In this document: piece by piece, positions 51,592 through 60,346 of the stretch
How positions within the stretch are numbered: the stretch's first letter is position 1
How the letters are laid out: the number at the start of each line of letters is the position of its first letter
DNA from: Marinobacter shengliensis
GTDB lineage: Bacteria > Pseudomonadota > Gammaproteobacteria > Pseudomonadales > Oleiphilaceae
Assembly: GCF_003007715.1 (NCBI RefSeq)
Contig: NZ_PXNO01000007.1
Coordinates: 248,001 to 312,000 of the forward strand
Length of the DNA stretch: 64,000 nt
Direction: 5' to 3'
The notes under the pieces: model-generated
What the model was told of the DNA's origin: nothing
The model's database searches: none
What the model saw: only the letters and a program-made list of their open reading frames with translations
Position numbers and translations under genes: made by a program

Positions 51592-52176
51592 ATGCCTGAC
51601 CGCCGGAGCTCTTCAATCTCAACATCTGCCGCCCTTTTGTTTCAGGGCGGCATTGGTGTGGTTGGCCTTCTGGCCATCTGGCTGTTCGGTATTCCGATAC
51701 TGTCTGGCGGCTTGAGCCTTGCCGAGGCGGTTTTGTTTGGCGTGATTGGTGCTGCTGTTACCTATCTTTCGCTGCTGTTGCTGACCCAGAACTCCTGGTT
51801 GTTCCCCGATGACCTCAGCAGCCAGATGCAAGCGCTCTATGATTTTGTGTCCGGTTACCGCTGGCCGGTATTATTGGCATTGGCTGTGCTCGCCGGCGTT
51901 GGTGAAGAACTCCTGTTCCGGGGCGCGGTTCAGGGCTGGTTGCTGCAATACACCGGGCCCTGGACGGCGGTACTGGCGGCGTCTGTGCTGTTCGGCCTTG
52001 TACACTATGTGTCATTCACCTACTTTCTGGTCGCTACGGGCCTGGGCCTGGTGCTGGGTGCCGCCTACCAGCTCAGCGGCAGTCTTGAGCTGGTCATGGT
52101 GTGGCATGCGGTTTATGACATGCTGGCGATATACTGCTTGCTGAGGTATCCGCACTGGTTTGGTGTCAGGGCCTGA
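51592..52176 (+). CDS. CPBP-family intramembrane glutamic endopeptidase
   Basis: A 194-residue membrane protein of the CPBP (CAAX-protease and bacteriocin-processing) family. Catalytic signatures are in order: EELLFRG with Glu105-Glu106, FGLVHYVS and WHAVYD. Five or so hydrophobic spans surround these. Bacterial members act as bacteriocin self-immunity proteins or in unknown processing. It begins three bases after the crotonase stop and is probably co-transcribed. Its last 11 bases overlap the convergent argP gene. Confidence 0.88.
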   Translation: MPDRRSSSISTSAALLFQGGIGVVGLLAIWLFGIPILSGGLSLAEAVLFGVIGAAVTYLSLLLLTQNSWLFPDDLSSQMQALYDFVSGYRWPVLLALAVLAGVGEELLFRGAVQGWLLQYTGPWTAVLAASVLFGLVHYVSFTYFLVATGLGLVLGAAYQLSGSLELVMVWHAVYDMLAIYCLLRYPHWFGVRA

Positions 52177-53065
52177 CCTGCGTGTGAGGACTTTTCTCAA
52201 GTAATCGGTTGTTGGTAAGTGCCTGAGTCAGGCGTTCCAGAGCTTCTCCGCTATGGCGCCAGAAATGCCAGTAGAGTGGCACCTCCAGTGATTGTCCCGG
52301 GGCGAGACTGACCAGCTCTCCAGATTTCAGCTCCCGGGTTGCCTGTATCTCCGGGATCATGCCGTATCCCAGCCCCGCGCAGGCGAGCTTCACGAAACCC
52401 TCCGATGAGGGACACAGATGGTGGGGAAAGGCGCCATCGTATCCACATTGCGCAAGAAAGCGGTGTTGGAGCAGGTCATCTGGCCCGAAGACAATTGCCG
52501 TGGCTTGTTTCAGGCTTTGAGGATTGATGCCGTCCGGAAAATAGCGGCGGACATAGTCGGGCGTTGCCAGGGGGAGATAATGCATTGTGCCCAGCGCAAC
52601 GCATCGAGCGCCGGCAAGGGGTTGTGGGCTGCTGCAAAGGCAGGCTGCAACATCGCCCTCCCGCATCCGCCGCAGGCCAATATCCTGATCTTCAATCACC
52701 AGATCCAGCAGCAATTCGTCTTCAATGCATACTTCGCCGATGACATGGGCCCACCAGGTCGCCAGGCTGTCCGCGTTCAACGCAATGCGTAATCGGCTGG
52801 CTCGTTCGGTCAAAGCGGGCAAAGTTCTGGCCAGGTCTCTTTCGAGTAGTTGTACCTGTTGAACGTGATTGAGCAGCCGCCGGCCGGCGGGGGTTGGCGC
52901 GAGCGTGGGACTGCGAACCAACACCGGTTGGCCCAGTCTGATCTCCAGTGTACGAATGCGCTGGGAAACTGCGGATTGAGTGAGCCCCAGGGTGTCCCCG
53001 GCACGCTCAAATCCGCCGCATTCAACCACGGTTGCCAGTGCTTCCAGCAGCTTGTAATCAATCAT
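52166..53065 (-). CDS. argP: ArgP-type LysR regulator
   Basis: A 299-residue LysR regulator. The helix-turn-helix is at residues 17-36 (ERAGDTLGLTQSAVSQRIRT), and the following RLGQPVLVRSPTLAPTPAGRRLL is typical of the ArgP/LysG branch, which senses arginine or lysine. It is divergent from a LysE/ArgO exporter, the arrangement known for LysG-LysE and ArgP-ArgO, so control of that exporter is very likely. A TAAT-N5-ATTA dyad lies ten bases upstream of its start. The effector may be lysine, arginine or canavanine-like. Confidence 0.9.
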   Translation of the reverse strand: MIDYKLLEALATVVECGGFERAGDTLGLTQSAVSQRIRTLEIRLGQPVLVRSPTLAPTPAGRRLLNHVQQVQLLERDLARTLPALTERASRLRIALNADSLATWWAHVIGEVCIEDELLLDLVIEDQDIGLRRMREGDVAACLCSSPQPLAGARCVALGTMHYLPLATPDYVRRYFPDGINPQSLKQATAIVFGPDDLLQHRFLAQCGYDGAFPHHLCPSSEGFVKLACAGLGYGMIPEIQATRELKSGELVSLAPGQSLEVPLYWHFWRHSGEALERLTQALTNNRLLEKSPHTQVRP

Positions 53066-53074
53066 AAGTATAAT

Positions 53075-53087
53075 TAATGCACTATTA
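53075..53087. promoter_or_regulatory. Candidate ArgP operator
   Basis: TAATGCACTATTA contains the LysR T-N11-A pattern and a TAAT/ATTA dyad. It lies between the divergent argP and argO starts, 10 bases from argP. AT-rich sequence continues on both sides, so other sites are possible. Confidence 0.4.
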
Positions 53088-53153
53088 GCAGGATGAATTT
53101 CAAGTATATAGGTTTGCGGTTAGTCTGGCCCCTCAATCTTCGGAGGAGCGGGC

Positions 53154-53759
53154 GTGTTTGAAAGTTATCTGACCGGTTTGCTGGTGTGTGGCGGTATTAT
53201 TGTCGCAATTGGTGCACAGAATGCCTACGTACTGAGCCAGGCGATTCGTCGCGAGCATCACTGGTGGTCGGCCGGCGTATGCATGACGTCCGATATCCTG
53301 CTGTTCACTCTGGGTATGTTTGGAGTAACCGCTGCCTTGATGGCTATGCCAGAAGCTCTGGAGATGTTGCGCTGGCTTGGTGTGGTATTCCTGGGCTGGT
53401 TGGCGATTCAGGCATTTGTCAGGGCTGGACGGGGCAGGGCAGCGCTTCAAGCTGGGGCAGAGGCCCGAAGAAGTCTGAAAGGCGTGCTGTTGACTACTCT
53501 GGCGGTCACCCTGCTCAACCCTCAGGTTTATCTGGATACCTTATTGCTGATTCCAGCGGTGGGTGCTCAGCAATCGAGTGCCCCCAGTTTTGTTGCAGGC
53601 GCAAGCAGCGCGTCCGTTATCTGGTTTGGTGGGCTGGCCTGGCTGGGTTCTTCGCTGGCACCGTTACTGTCGCGGCCGGGCGCCTGGCGGGTGATTGATG
53701 GTGTTATTGGTTTGATGATGCTCGCCATCGCCCTGCAGCTGGCGTTTTCAGGTCTGTGA
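53154..53759 (+). CDS. argO: LysE/ArgO-family amino acid exporter
   Basis: A 201-residue inner-membrane exporter with about six spans. The conserved AIGAQNAYVLSQAIRREHHW near the N-terminus and LLTTLAVTLLNPQVYLDT in the middle are typical of the LysE/ArgO branch that exports basic amino acids. The start is GTG with GGAGGAG five bases upstream. It is divergent from argP and should be activated by it when arginine or lysine accumulates. The gene stands alone. Confidence 0.9.
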   Translation: MFESYLTGLLVCGGIIVAIGAQNAYVLSQAIRREHHWWSAGVCMTSDILLFTLGMFGVTAALMAMPEALEMLRWLGVVFLGWLAIQAFVRAGRGRAALQAGAEARRSLKGVLLTTLAVTLLNPQVYLDTLLLIPAVGAQQSSAPSFVAGASSASVIWFGGLAWLGSSLAPLLSRPGAWRVIDGVIGLMMLAIALQLAFSGL

Positions 53760-53853
53760 AATTCAAGTGATCGTGCGAAGTCCGTTTTTCTGCCTATACT
53801 CACGTCAGTAACAGAGGAATAGCTTTAACAACAACCACTCTGGCGGAGTTAAT

Positions 53854-56145
53854 TTGGGAATCTTCAAGCGCAATCTTTGGATGTTGTTCTGGCTGGTTGT
53901 TGCTGTTGGTGTGCTTGTCCTGTCGTTTATCCTGACCAGTATCTGGCAATCCACACTGCGTGCCCAGGAAGCTCACCATCAGTCCCGCGTTGAGCTGATC
54001 AGTCAATCTGCCATCAACGTGTTACGTACCCAGGAGTTGATCCTGGACGTAGCCGCCGCTGAGCTTGTGCGCCTGGATCTTGTCAACGACACCCCCGAGG
54101 TGTTGCCCTTTCTCGACAATATCATGGAGGCCAGCCCGGCGCTCGCAGGTTTCGGTATGGCCTTGCCGGATGGGCAATTGGTGAAAGTGACATCCACTGT
54201 GGATGTCAGCCTGATGCCGAACCTGTTGGAGCAGGAGGAATCCCGGGACGGCTTCCAGCGGGCTATGGAGTCTGATCGGTTGGTGGTGGGCCGCACCTAC
54301 TATTTGCCGGCGGTCGGGGCCTGGATTATTCCCGCCCGCAAAGCCATAAGGGATGCCAGCGGCGAAGTGATTGCGGTGATGTCTGCCGGAATCCGCGCCG
54401 ATGGCGAAAAAGGGGTGTTCGGGAACAATCTGCACACCGGAGCGGACGACTCTGTGATGATCTTCCGGGAGCACGATGGCTATTTGCAGTTTATGTCCAG
54501 CGAAGGCGTCACGCCGGATATGTACGCCCACATCCAGCGGACACCGGAACAGCGTGAAGAGGACAGGCAAGGCCTGATAGCGGCCAATGATGCGTCTCTT
54601 GAGGAACTGAAAGTAAGCCCGGAACCCAGTATCTATTACAGCCATAGAGACGGTGATACGTTTATTGGTGGCGCCTGGTATTCCCCGGACTATGAACTCT
54701 GGATTGTTTCGGAATCCAATATTCGTTCGGTCTGGAGTACCTTTCTGGATCGTGCCCTGGTGTTGTTGGCGGTGTTTGTCGCCCTATTTTTCCTGCTCTT
54801 CTATCTCGTGCGCCAGATCGAGCGCGCAGAGAAAAAACGCCGCTCGGCCCTGATGTATCAATCTCGTCACGATGACCTGACGTCGTTACTCAACCGGGTA
54901 GGCATGATTGACCAGATCCAGCAGCTTGTGAATCGCGACGAGGGCTTTGGCGTTGTCTTGCTCGACATCGATAATTTTCGCGGCATCAACGATCGGTTCG
55001 GGCAGGAACACGGCGACAAGGTACTGAGCGAGTTCGCCCGGTGTTTACGTGAGCTGACCAGTGAACAATACGGCGCATCGCGACTTGGCGGTGATGAGTT
55101 CGCAGTGATCAGCCGTATCCATGAGCCTGAGAAGCTGCTGGCATTCTGTAGCGAGCTGCTGCGAGGGCTGGCCCGCCATATGGCCACCGGACCAATGGGG
55201 CTCCAATTGGGCGCCAGTGTGGGGGCTGCTGCGTTTCCGGACCACGGAGATTCATTCAACAGCGTTATTCGAAGTGCCCACCTGGCGCTATACCAGGCCA
55301 AGAGGACCCGCAACGATGTGTGCCTGTACCGGAACGAATTTGAGGCAGGCTATTTGCGGCGCGTGCACATTGAACAGCGACTTCGTGGGGCTATTCACCA
55401 GGGCAGGATATTTATGGCGTACCAGCCGCAGCTGGACGCCTGTGGCCGGGTAGTGGGCGTTGAGGCGCTGGCCCGGTGGGATGATGAAGAGCTCGGGTAT
55501 GTGCCGCCCAATGAATTTGTTGAAGTGGCAGAATCCTGTGGCTTGATGGTGGAGCTCGGCAACTATGTGTTGGGCCGGAGTCTCTCAGACTTCCGGACGA
55601 TTCTTGACCAGGCGCGAATGCCATTGGAGCTGTCGGTGAACATCTCCGCCATGCAGTTTATGCAGTCAGGCTTTGCCGAGCTGGTGTTGTCTGAATTGCA
55701 AAAGCATGGCGTGCACCCCCACTACCTGACCCTGGAGATCACCGAAACGGTTTTCATGGCAGGTTTTGACCAGGTCATCCCAGTGCTGGAACACCTTCGG
55801 CGCGAAGGCATCAGTTTGTCCATGGACGATTTCGGTACCGGTTATTCGTCCCTGAGCCTGTTGCGCAAGCTGCCGATCGATGAACTGAAGATCGACAAGA
55901 GCTTTGTGGATAACATCATTGATGACGAGTCTGCCCGAAACATGGTCGAGAGCATCATTGCCATTGGCAAGAATCATCGCATGCGCCTGGTTGCCGAGGG
56001 GGTGGAAGAGCAAGCCCAGTTCTCAACGCTGGTGGCGATGGGCTGCGGGCGCTTCCAGGGTTACCTGTTCAGCCGTCCGGTGCCGGCGAGCGACGTGGCC
56101 TCCGTGGTCCGTCAGTGCAACGACAAGGCTGCGCCCCCCGTCTGA
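53854..56145 (+). CDS. Membrane sensor with GGDEF and EAL domains
   Basis: A 763-residue c-di-GMP enzyme. An N-terminal span (about 7-29), an extracytoplasmic cache-like sensor domain (about 30-295) and a second span (about 298-320) precede the GGDEF domain (G412-G-D-E-F) and the EAL domain (E537-A-L). The phosphodiesterase residues EITETVF, DDFGTGYSS, KIDKSFV, AEGVEEQ and FQGYLFSRP are intact. The inhibitory RxxD site usually found five residues before GGDEF is missing. Synthesis and breakdown are therefore both possible. The start is TTG with GGAG upstream. It is monocistronic. Confidence 0.93.
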   Translation: MGIFKRNLWMLFWLVVAVGVLVLSFILTSIWQSTLRAQEAHHQSRVELISQSAINVLRTQELILDVAAAELVRLDLVNDTPEVLPFLDNIMEASPALAGFGMALPDGQLVKVTSTVDVSLMPNLLEQEESRDGFQRAMESDRLVVGRTYYLPAVGAWIIPARKAIRDASGEVIAVMSAGIRADGEKGVFGNNLHTGADDSVMIFREHDGYLQFMSSEGVTPDMYAHIQRTPEQREEDRQGLIAANDASLEELKVSPEPSIYYSHRDGDTFIGGAWYSPDYELWIVSESNIRSVWSTFLDRALVLLAVFVALFFLLFYLVRQIERAEKKRRSALMYQSRHDDLTSLLNRVGMIDQIQQLVNRDEGFGVVLLDIDNFRGINDRFGQEHGDKVLSEFARCLRELTSEQYGASRLGGDEFAVISRIHEPEKLLAFCSELLRGLARHMATGPMGLQLGASVGAAAFPDHGDSFNSVIRSAHLALYQAKRTRNDVCLYRNEFEAGYLRRVHIEQRLRGAIHQGRIFMAYQPQLDACGRVVGVEALARWDDEELGYVPPNEFVEVAESCGLMVELGNYVLGRSLSDFRTILDQARMPLELSVNISAMQFMQSGFAELVLSELQKHGVHPHYLTLEITETVFMAGFDQVIPVLEHLRREGISLSMDDFGTGYSSLSLLRKLPIDELKIDKSFVDNIIDDESARNMVESIIAIGKNHRMRLVAEGVEEQAQFSTLVAMGCGRFQGYLFSRPVPASDVASVVRQCNDKAAPPV

Positions 56146-56152
56146 GGCAACC

Positions 56153-57208
56153 TCAGGCGTGTTGCTTCTCCACCTGGCTCAGAAACTCACCGATGTCTTC
56201 AAAGGCTTGTTCCGCTTCCGGCAGCAGGGGTGAGAAGATGTGCCATACGTGCACCATGTTCTGCCAGGTGTGAAGTTGCACCGGAGAGCCTTCGGCCCGG
56301 GCTTTGGCGGCATATCGGGTGGCGTTGTCCAGCAGCATCTCCGTGCTGCTGGCGTGAATCAGCGTGGGCGGCAAGTCGTTAAGGTTTCCGCGCAGGGGCG
56401 ACGCCACGGGATTGGTGGGGGAAATGCGAAACGCCGCCAGGGTACCCCACCAGAGTACCGGTAGCGGAATCTTCGACAACCCTCCGAAAACCGGCCCAAG
56501 TAAGGGATCGGTACGGATATTTTCCCGATTGCTGGGGGCGGTCAGGGTGAGGTCTGTGGACGGTGACAGGGCAACAGCTGCATCGGCCTGGCGCACCCCA
56601 TTGTCCCGAATCCAGGCCAGCAGAGACAGGGTATGGCTTCCACCGGCAGAATCGCCCGCTACCACCATGAACTCCGCCTTCTCTTCGCCATCCGGGCCGT
56701 GGTTCAGCAGCCAGGTATAGGCCTGGCGGCAGTCGCGAATGCCGTCCATAAAACGGTGTTCCGGCATCAACCGGTAATCCAACGCAAACACCGCCGCATT
56801 GGCCAGTTGTGAGAACCGGTCGGTAATGGCGCGATGACTGCGGGGGCTTCCTGCGGCCCAGGCGCCACCGTGAATGTAGAGCACCCGGCGGCGGGTATCG
56901 GCACCCGGTGCAATCACCCATTCGCCCCGGGGTTGATCGTTGTGGCGAATCTCGGATTTAACCTCTACACCTTCACCGAGACTGTCCAGATGATTTCTGA
57001 GTGCAATCAGGCGGGCTTTGCCCTTCAGGCCCCGGGACGCTCGCCCCATGTCTTTGATGCGTTCCATCACCTCGTCGTGGGCGGGGTTCGGAGCCACTTC
57101 CCGCACCGCCCAGTCACCGCCATCGTAGTGGGAAAGGTCATGCACCCGGAACAGCAAGAAGGTTGAGAGAACGATGAGCGCAACAACAGCGAGCAGAATC
57201 CAGAGCAT
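56153..57208 (-). CDS. HSL-type alpha/beta hydrolase with membrane anchor
   Basis: A 351-residue esterase or lipase of the hormone-sensitive lipase class. The oxyanion-hole motif HGGAWAAGS and the nucleophile elbow GDSAGG are present, and His in MVHVWHIF completes the likely triad. The first 22 residues are a hydrophobic helix (LWILLAVVALIVLSTFLLF), so it is probably anchored to the inner membrane. It is convergent with the GGDEF-EAL gene, seven bases apart. Short- or medium-chain acyl esters are the usual substrates. Confidence 0.88.
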   Translation of the reverse strand: MLWILLAVVALIVLSTFLLFRVHDLSHYDGGDWAVREVAPNPAHDEVMERIKDMGRASRGLKGKARLIALRNHLDSLGEGVEVKSEIRHNDQPRGEWVIAPGADTRRRVLYIHGGAWAAGSPRSHRAITDRFSQLANAAVFALDYRLMPEHRFMDGIRDCRQAYTWLLNHGPDGEEKAEFMVVAGDSAGGSHTLSLLAWIRDNGVRQADAAVALSPSTDLTLTAPSNRENIRTDPLLGPVFGGLSKIPLPVLWWGTLAAFRISPTNPVASPLRGNLNDLPPTLIHASSTEMLLDNATRYAAKARAEGSPVQLHTWQNMVHVWHIFSPLLPEAEQAFEDIGEFLSQVEKQHA

Positions 57209-57293
57209 GGGTTTTCCTTTTGGGGCCCTGTAAAAAGGGAACTATGCTGAAACTATATTCGTACCATGGCCAAGCATACAGAGGAAAGTCATC

Positions 57294-57608
57294 TTGCAAA
57301 TAGCCTATCGGGCCCGGGATATCACCGAGGCACACATTGTTGCCGGCATGTTGGAGGCCAATGGCATCGACACCTATGTGGGCGGGCACTACCTGCAGGG
57401 TGCGATGGGGGAGATTGGTGCTGCCGGATTCAGTAATGTTCATGTGGACGATGAGGATGTTTACCGGGCCAGAGTTCTGATTGATGAGTACGAATCCGAC
57501 CGGGTGGTAGCAGCCTCGCAGCGCGACGAGCAGGACAAGCCGGATCATTATGCTCGCTGGTTTATTGTTGTAATCGTTGCTTTGGCCTGGCTTCTATGGC
57601 GATTCTGA
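57294..57608 (+). CDS. DUF2007 protein with C-terminal membrane helix
   Basis: A 104-residue protein. The N-terminal 65 residues have the DUF2007 pattern (ITEAHIVAGMLEANGIDTYVGG...FSNVHVDDEDVYRARVLIDEYE), a small fold thought to bind or transmit a signal. A membrane helix ends the protein (FIVVIVALAWLLWRF), which would tether it. The TTG start at 57294 follows AGGAAAG. It is divergent from the hydrolase gene. No function is established. Confidence 0.8.
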   Translation: MQIAYRARDITEAHIVAGMLEANGIDTYVGGHYLQGAMGEIGAAGFSNVHVDDEDVYRARVLIDEYESDRVVAASQRDEQDKPDHYARWFIVVIVALAWLLWRF

Positions 57609-57669
57609 GCTGATCGAATGGTTTGGCTTTTGTTGTTGCGCCCCCACTGGTACTGGGTGCCTCATTTTT

Positions 57670-57682
57670 GTTATGTTGTAAC
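57670..57682. promoter_or_regulatory. Zur-like palindrome upstream of the COG0523 gene
   Basis: GTTATGTTGTAAC has half-sites GTTAT and GTAAC, one base short of a perfect dyad, and resembles the Zur core (GTTATA...TATAAC). It lies 18 bases before the start of the zinc-type GTPase gene, where repression in zinc sufficiency would make sense. Confidence 0.4.
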
Positions 57683-57700
57683 GCTTTTGAGGCCGCACTC

Positions 57701-58705
57701 ATGTCTGATCCCGTCCGTCCTGTTCCTACCAATCTGATCCTTGGTTTTCTTGGTGTAGGCAAAACCACCGCCATCCTTGATTTGCTCCGGCAGAAGCCGG
57801 AAGGCGAGGTTTGGGCGGTTTTGGTGAACGAGTTTGGTGAGGTTGGGATCGACGGCGCCATCCTGGAGACCGAGGGAGCCGTGGTACGGGAAATTCCCGG
57901 CGGCTGCATGTGTTGTGTTGCCGGCCTGCCCATGCAGATTGGCCTTAACCAGCTGATTGCCCGGGCCAAGCCCGACCGGCTGTTGATCGAACCCACCGGT
58001 CTTGGCCATCCCTCCCAGATTCTGGATACCCTGACGGGCGAGTATTATCAGGACGTCTTGAAACTGGGCCCGGTGATCACCCTGGTCGACCCCCGCAAAC
58101 TGGAAGACCCCAGGGTGCAGGACAACGTTCAGTTCCGGGACCAGGTGGCGGCGGCGGATATATTGGTCGCGAACAAGACGGACTTGTGCACAGACAACCA
58201 GGTGCACGCATTTGATCAATGGGCGGCCCGGCTTGCACCGGAGGGCCGTCCGGTGTTTCACACCAACCATGGCCACCTTTCGGTTGGCTGGCTTGATGGC
58301 ACGGCCGCGTTACCCGAGGTGTCTGAGCCTCATGCGCACCATCATCACCATGCCAAGGAGGGGGATACACCACCACCGCCGTCAATTCATGAGAACCCAT
58401 GGCAATTGGTTACCAACCGGGGGCAAGGTCACAATAGTATTGGCTGGCGGATTCATCCTGAGTTGATGCTGGACGAAAATGCGATACTGGCGATGGCCAT
58501 GGATGACCGGCTGCAGCGCTTCAAGGCCGTTATTCATACCCGGGATGGCTGGCGCGTTGTAAACGTTGTGGACGGCGCTGTTACCATCCTGCCGGGCGAG
58601 CCCAGGGAGCTTTCCCGGGTGGAATTGATTTCAGCCGAGGCACTGGATGCCTCGGAAATGGACCAGCTGCTGCGGGCCGCAGCCGGGCTGACCGACCAGG
58701 ATTAA
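57701..58705 (+). CDS. COG0523 (CobW-like) GTP-dependent metallochaperone
   Basis: A 334-residue G3E-family GTPase. Walker A GFLGVGKTT is at residues 15-23, the metal motif GGCMCC at 67-72 (Cys69, Cys71, Cys72), the switch region LIEPTGLGHP near 110, and NKTD near 168. A run of histidines (PHAHHHHHAKEG) at about residue 207 is a further zinc-binding sign. The C-terminal CobW-C domain follows. These features fit the zinc-delivery branch (ZigA, YjiA, ZNG1) rather than cobalamin synthesis. The start at 57701 is chosen over an upstream reading that lacks a ribosome site. It abuts the DUF2238 gene. Confidence 0.9.
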   Translation: MSDPVRPVPTNLILGFLGVGKTTAILDLLRQKPEGEVWAVLVNEFGEVGIDGAILETEGAVVREIPGGCMCCVAGLPMQIGLNQLIARAKPDRLLIEPTGLGHPSQILDTLTGEYYQDVLKLGPVITLVDPRKLEDPRVQDNVQFRDQVAAADILVANKTDLCTDNQVHAFDQWAARLAPEGRPVFHTNHGHLSVGWLDGTAALPEVSEPHAHHHHHAKEGDTPPPPSIHENPWQLVTNRGQGHNSIGWRIHPELMLDENAILAMAMDDRLQRFKAVIHTRDGWRVVNVVDGAVTILPGEPRELSRVELISAEALDASEMDQLLRAAAGLTDQD

Positions 58706-58708
58706 GGT

Positions 58709-59368
58709 ATGAGAATTCGGATTACTCACCAGAGAATCACCCTGTTTCTGCAATCCATTCTGTTGCTTGAGGCGGTGCTTGCGATCTGGGGGCAGCGCTG
58801 GTTTACCGCGTTCCTGACCAGCATGATCATTGTGATCACGCTGTTCCCGATACTGTTTGAGCGGCGGTTCCGGATTCACATTCCCCCGGAACTGCAGTTG
58901 GCGGCCATCGGGTTCGTGTTCGCGTCGCTGTTCCTTGGGGAGATTCACGATTACTACAACCGGTTCTGGTGGTGGGACATGGCGCTGCATACCATGTCTG
59001 GCTTCCTGCTGGGGATTCTCGGTTTCTTGCTGGTTCACATCATGAACGAGACCGAAAAAATCCACGTTCACATGAAACCCGGGTTTGTAGCGTTCTTTGC
59101 CTTTATGTTCGCGCTGGGGGTTGGCGCCTTGTGGGAAATCTTCGAATTTGCCATGGACAGCCTGTTTGGCATGAACATGCAGAAGCCAATGCTGGGCGAC
59201 CCTTCCGGGCTGACCGATACCATGTGGGATCTGATCGTTGACGCACTGGGCGCGCTGATCATTTCAATTCTGGGTTGGCGGTACCTGAAAAACCCTGAAC
59301 GGAACTCGTTCCTGGAACGCTGGATTGATTCGTTTATCGAGCGTAATCCACGCTTTTTCAGAAAGTGA
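58709..59368 (+). CDS. DUF2238 family membrane protein
   Basis: A 219-residue membrane protein with about six spans. Family landmarks are WWWDMALHTMSGFLLGILGF and GVGALWEIFEFAMDSLFGMN, which put conserved acidic and histidine residues into the membrane, suggestive of a metal or proton site. It starts three bases after the COG0523 stop and ends at a strong terminator, so the two form one operon. This pairing hints at a metal-related role, but no function is known for DUF2238. The YjdF-type protein of E. coli is a relative as I recall. Confidence 0.82.
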   Translation: MRIRITHQRITLFLQSILLLEAVLAIWGQRWFTAFLTSMIIVITLFPILFERRFRIHIPPELQLAAIGFVFASLFLGEIHDYYNRFWWWDMALHTMSGFLLGILGFLLVHIMNETEKIHVHMKPGFVAFFAFMFALGVGALWEIFEFAMDSLFGMNMQKPMLGDPSGLTDTMWDLIVDALGALIISILGWRYLKNPERNSFLERWIDSFIERNPRFFRK

Positions 59369-59371
59369 GGG

Positions 59372-59397
59372 AAAGCCCGGCAAGCGCCGGGCTTTTC
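59372..59397. terminator. Rho-independent terminator between convergent genes
   Basis: AAAGCCCGGC and GCCGGGCTTTT form a strong stem around a tiny loop, with a T-tract on the plus strand and an A-tract for the minus strand. It closes the COG0523-DUF2238 operon and the convergent DUF6160 gene. Confidence 0.88.
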
Positions 59398-59401
59398 GGT
59401 T

Positions 59402-60244
59402 TTAGTGGCCGTAGATGCGCATGGTGGTGTCTTGAACCACCAGGTTGTCCATCATCACCGAGCCGATAGAGGTGCCGCCCACCAGCACCTGGTCAATCGA
59501 CATGTCCGCCGCGAAGGTGTTCAGGTCGATGGCCAGGGCGTCGCCGGCACCACCCAGGCGGGTACCCTTGTACACGTCCATATCAATGGTGGCTCCAAGA
59601 GTCAGAACGCCCGGGTTCGCGGCGGAGCCGTCGAGCCGGGTGCCCATGTAGTCAGCGCCGGTCATCTTCAGGCCGCGGATGCCCAAGGCCAGGAAGTCGA
59701 AATCAACGTTCAGCTCGGAGATGCCCACCTGGGTATTCAGGTTGAGGGTGTCGGTGGCGGTATCAACGCGGATGCCAACCTTGGTGAAGGCACCCACCAT
59801 GTTGAAGTTGCTGGCCAGTAAGGTCGAATCGGTATGACCCTCCAGCGTCCAGTCACCGGTGCTGATACCGAAATCGATCGGCGCCGCGGTGATCGGGAAG
59901 ATGTTGATCAGTGCGTCACCGTCATCCGCGATGTCGATCTCGATCTTGATGTTGTCGATCAAATCACTGGTCTGACCGAACAGGGCGTCGCGGAAATCGG
60001 TGATCTCCTCGAACAGATCTGTACGGTTGGCGCCACCAATCTTGATGTCTTTGATGGACAGTGAGCCTTCATCGGTGTACCGGAATTCGCCGATGTCCAC
60101 CCGGGTTTCCAGCTCAATGGTGACACCGGCCTGACCAGTGATGTTGCCCATATGGGCGTCGTCAAGAGGCTTGAGGTCGGCTTGTGCGGCAAACGGCAAG
60201 CCCGCCATGGCCAGCACTAACGCAGTTTTTTTCAGGCTTTTCAT
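59402..60244 (-). CDS. Exported DUF6160-type protein
   Basis: A 280-residue secreted or surface protein. The signal peptide covers residues 1-22 (cleavage after FAAQA-D). LKPLDDAHMGNITGQAGVTIELET at the start of the mature chain is the recognisable DUF6160 opening, and the remainder is beta-rich with many aspartates and repeated G-x-D-x patterns. It ends with TMRIYGH. No function is known. AAGGAAC precedes the ATG. It is encoded downstream of the choice-of-anchor-D protein, 102 bases apart, with two hairpins between them. Confidence 0.8.
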   Translation of the reverse strand: MKSLKKTALVLAMAGLPFAAQADLKPLDDAHMGNITGQAGVTIELETRVDIGEFRYTDEGSLSIKDIKIGGANRTDLFEEITDFRDALFGQTSDLIDNIKIEIDIADDGDALINIFPITAAPIDFGISTGDWTLEGHTDSTLLASNFNMVGAFTKVGIRVDTATDTLNLNTQVGISELNVDFDFLALGIRGLKMTGADYMGTRLDGSAANPGVLTLGATIDMDVYKGTRLGGAGDALAIDLNTFAADMSIDQVLVGGTSIGSVMMDNLVVQDTTMRIYGH

Positions 60245-60290
60245 TGTATTGTTCCTTTTTGGTTTTGTTATTCGACGTTTCCAACGACGT

Positions 60291-60342
60291 AGCCACAGCC
60301 GGCTATCGCCAGCTGTGGCTGTGTTATCCGGCTACGCCGGAT
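60291..60342 (-). repeat. Two adjacent hairpins between the exported-protein genes
   Basis: AGCCACAGC...GCTGTGGCT (60291-60320, loop of about 11 bases) and ATCCGGC-TAC-GCCGGAT (60326-60342) are two perfect-stem hairpins next to the stop of the 604-residue gene. Neither has a T-tract. They may attenuate transcription into DUF6160 or protect the upstream mRNA. Confidence 0.6.
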
Positions 60343-60346
60343 TTCC

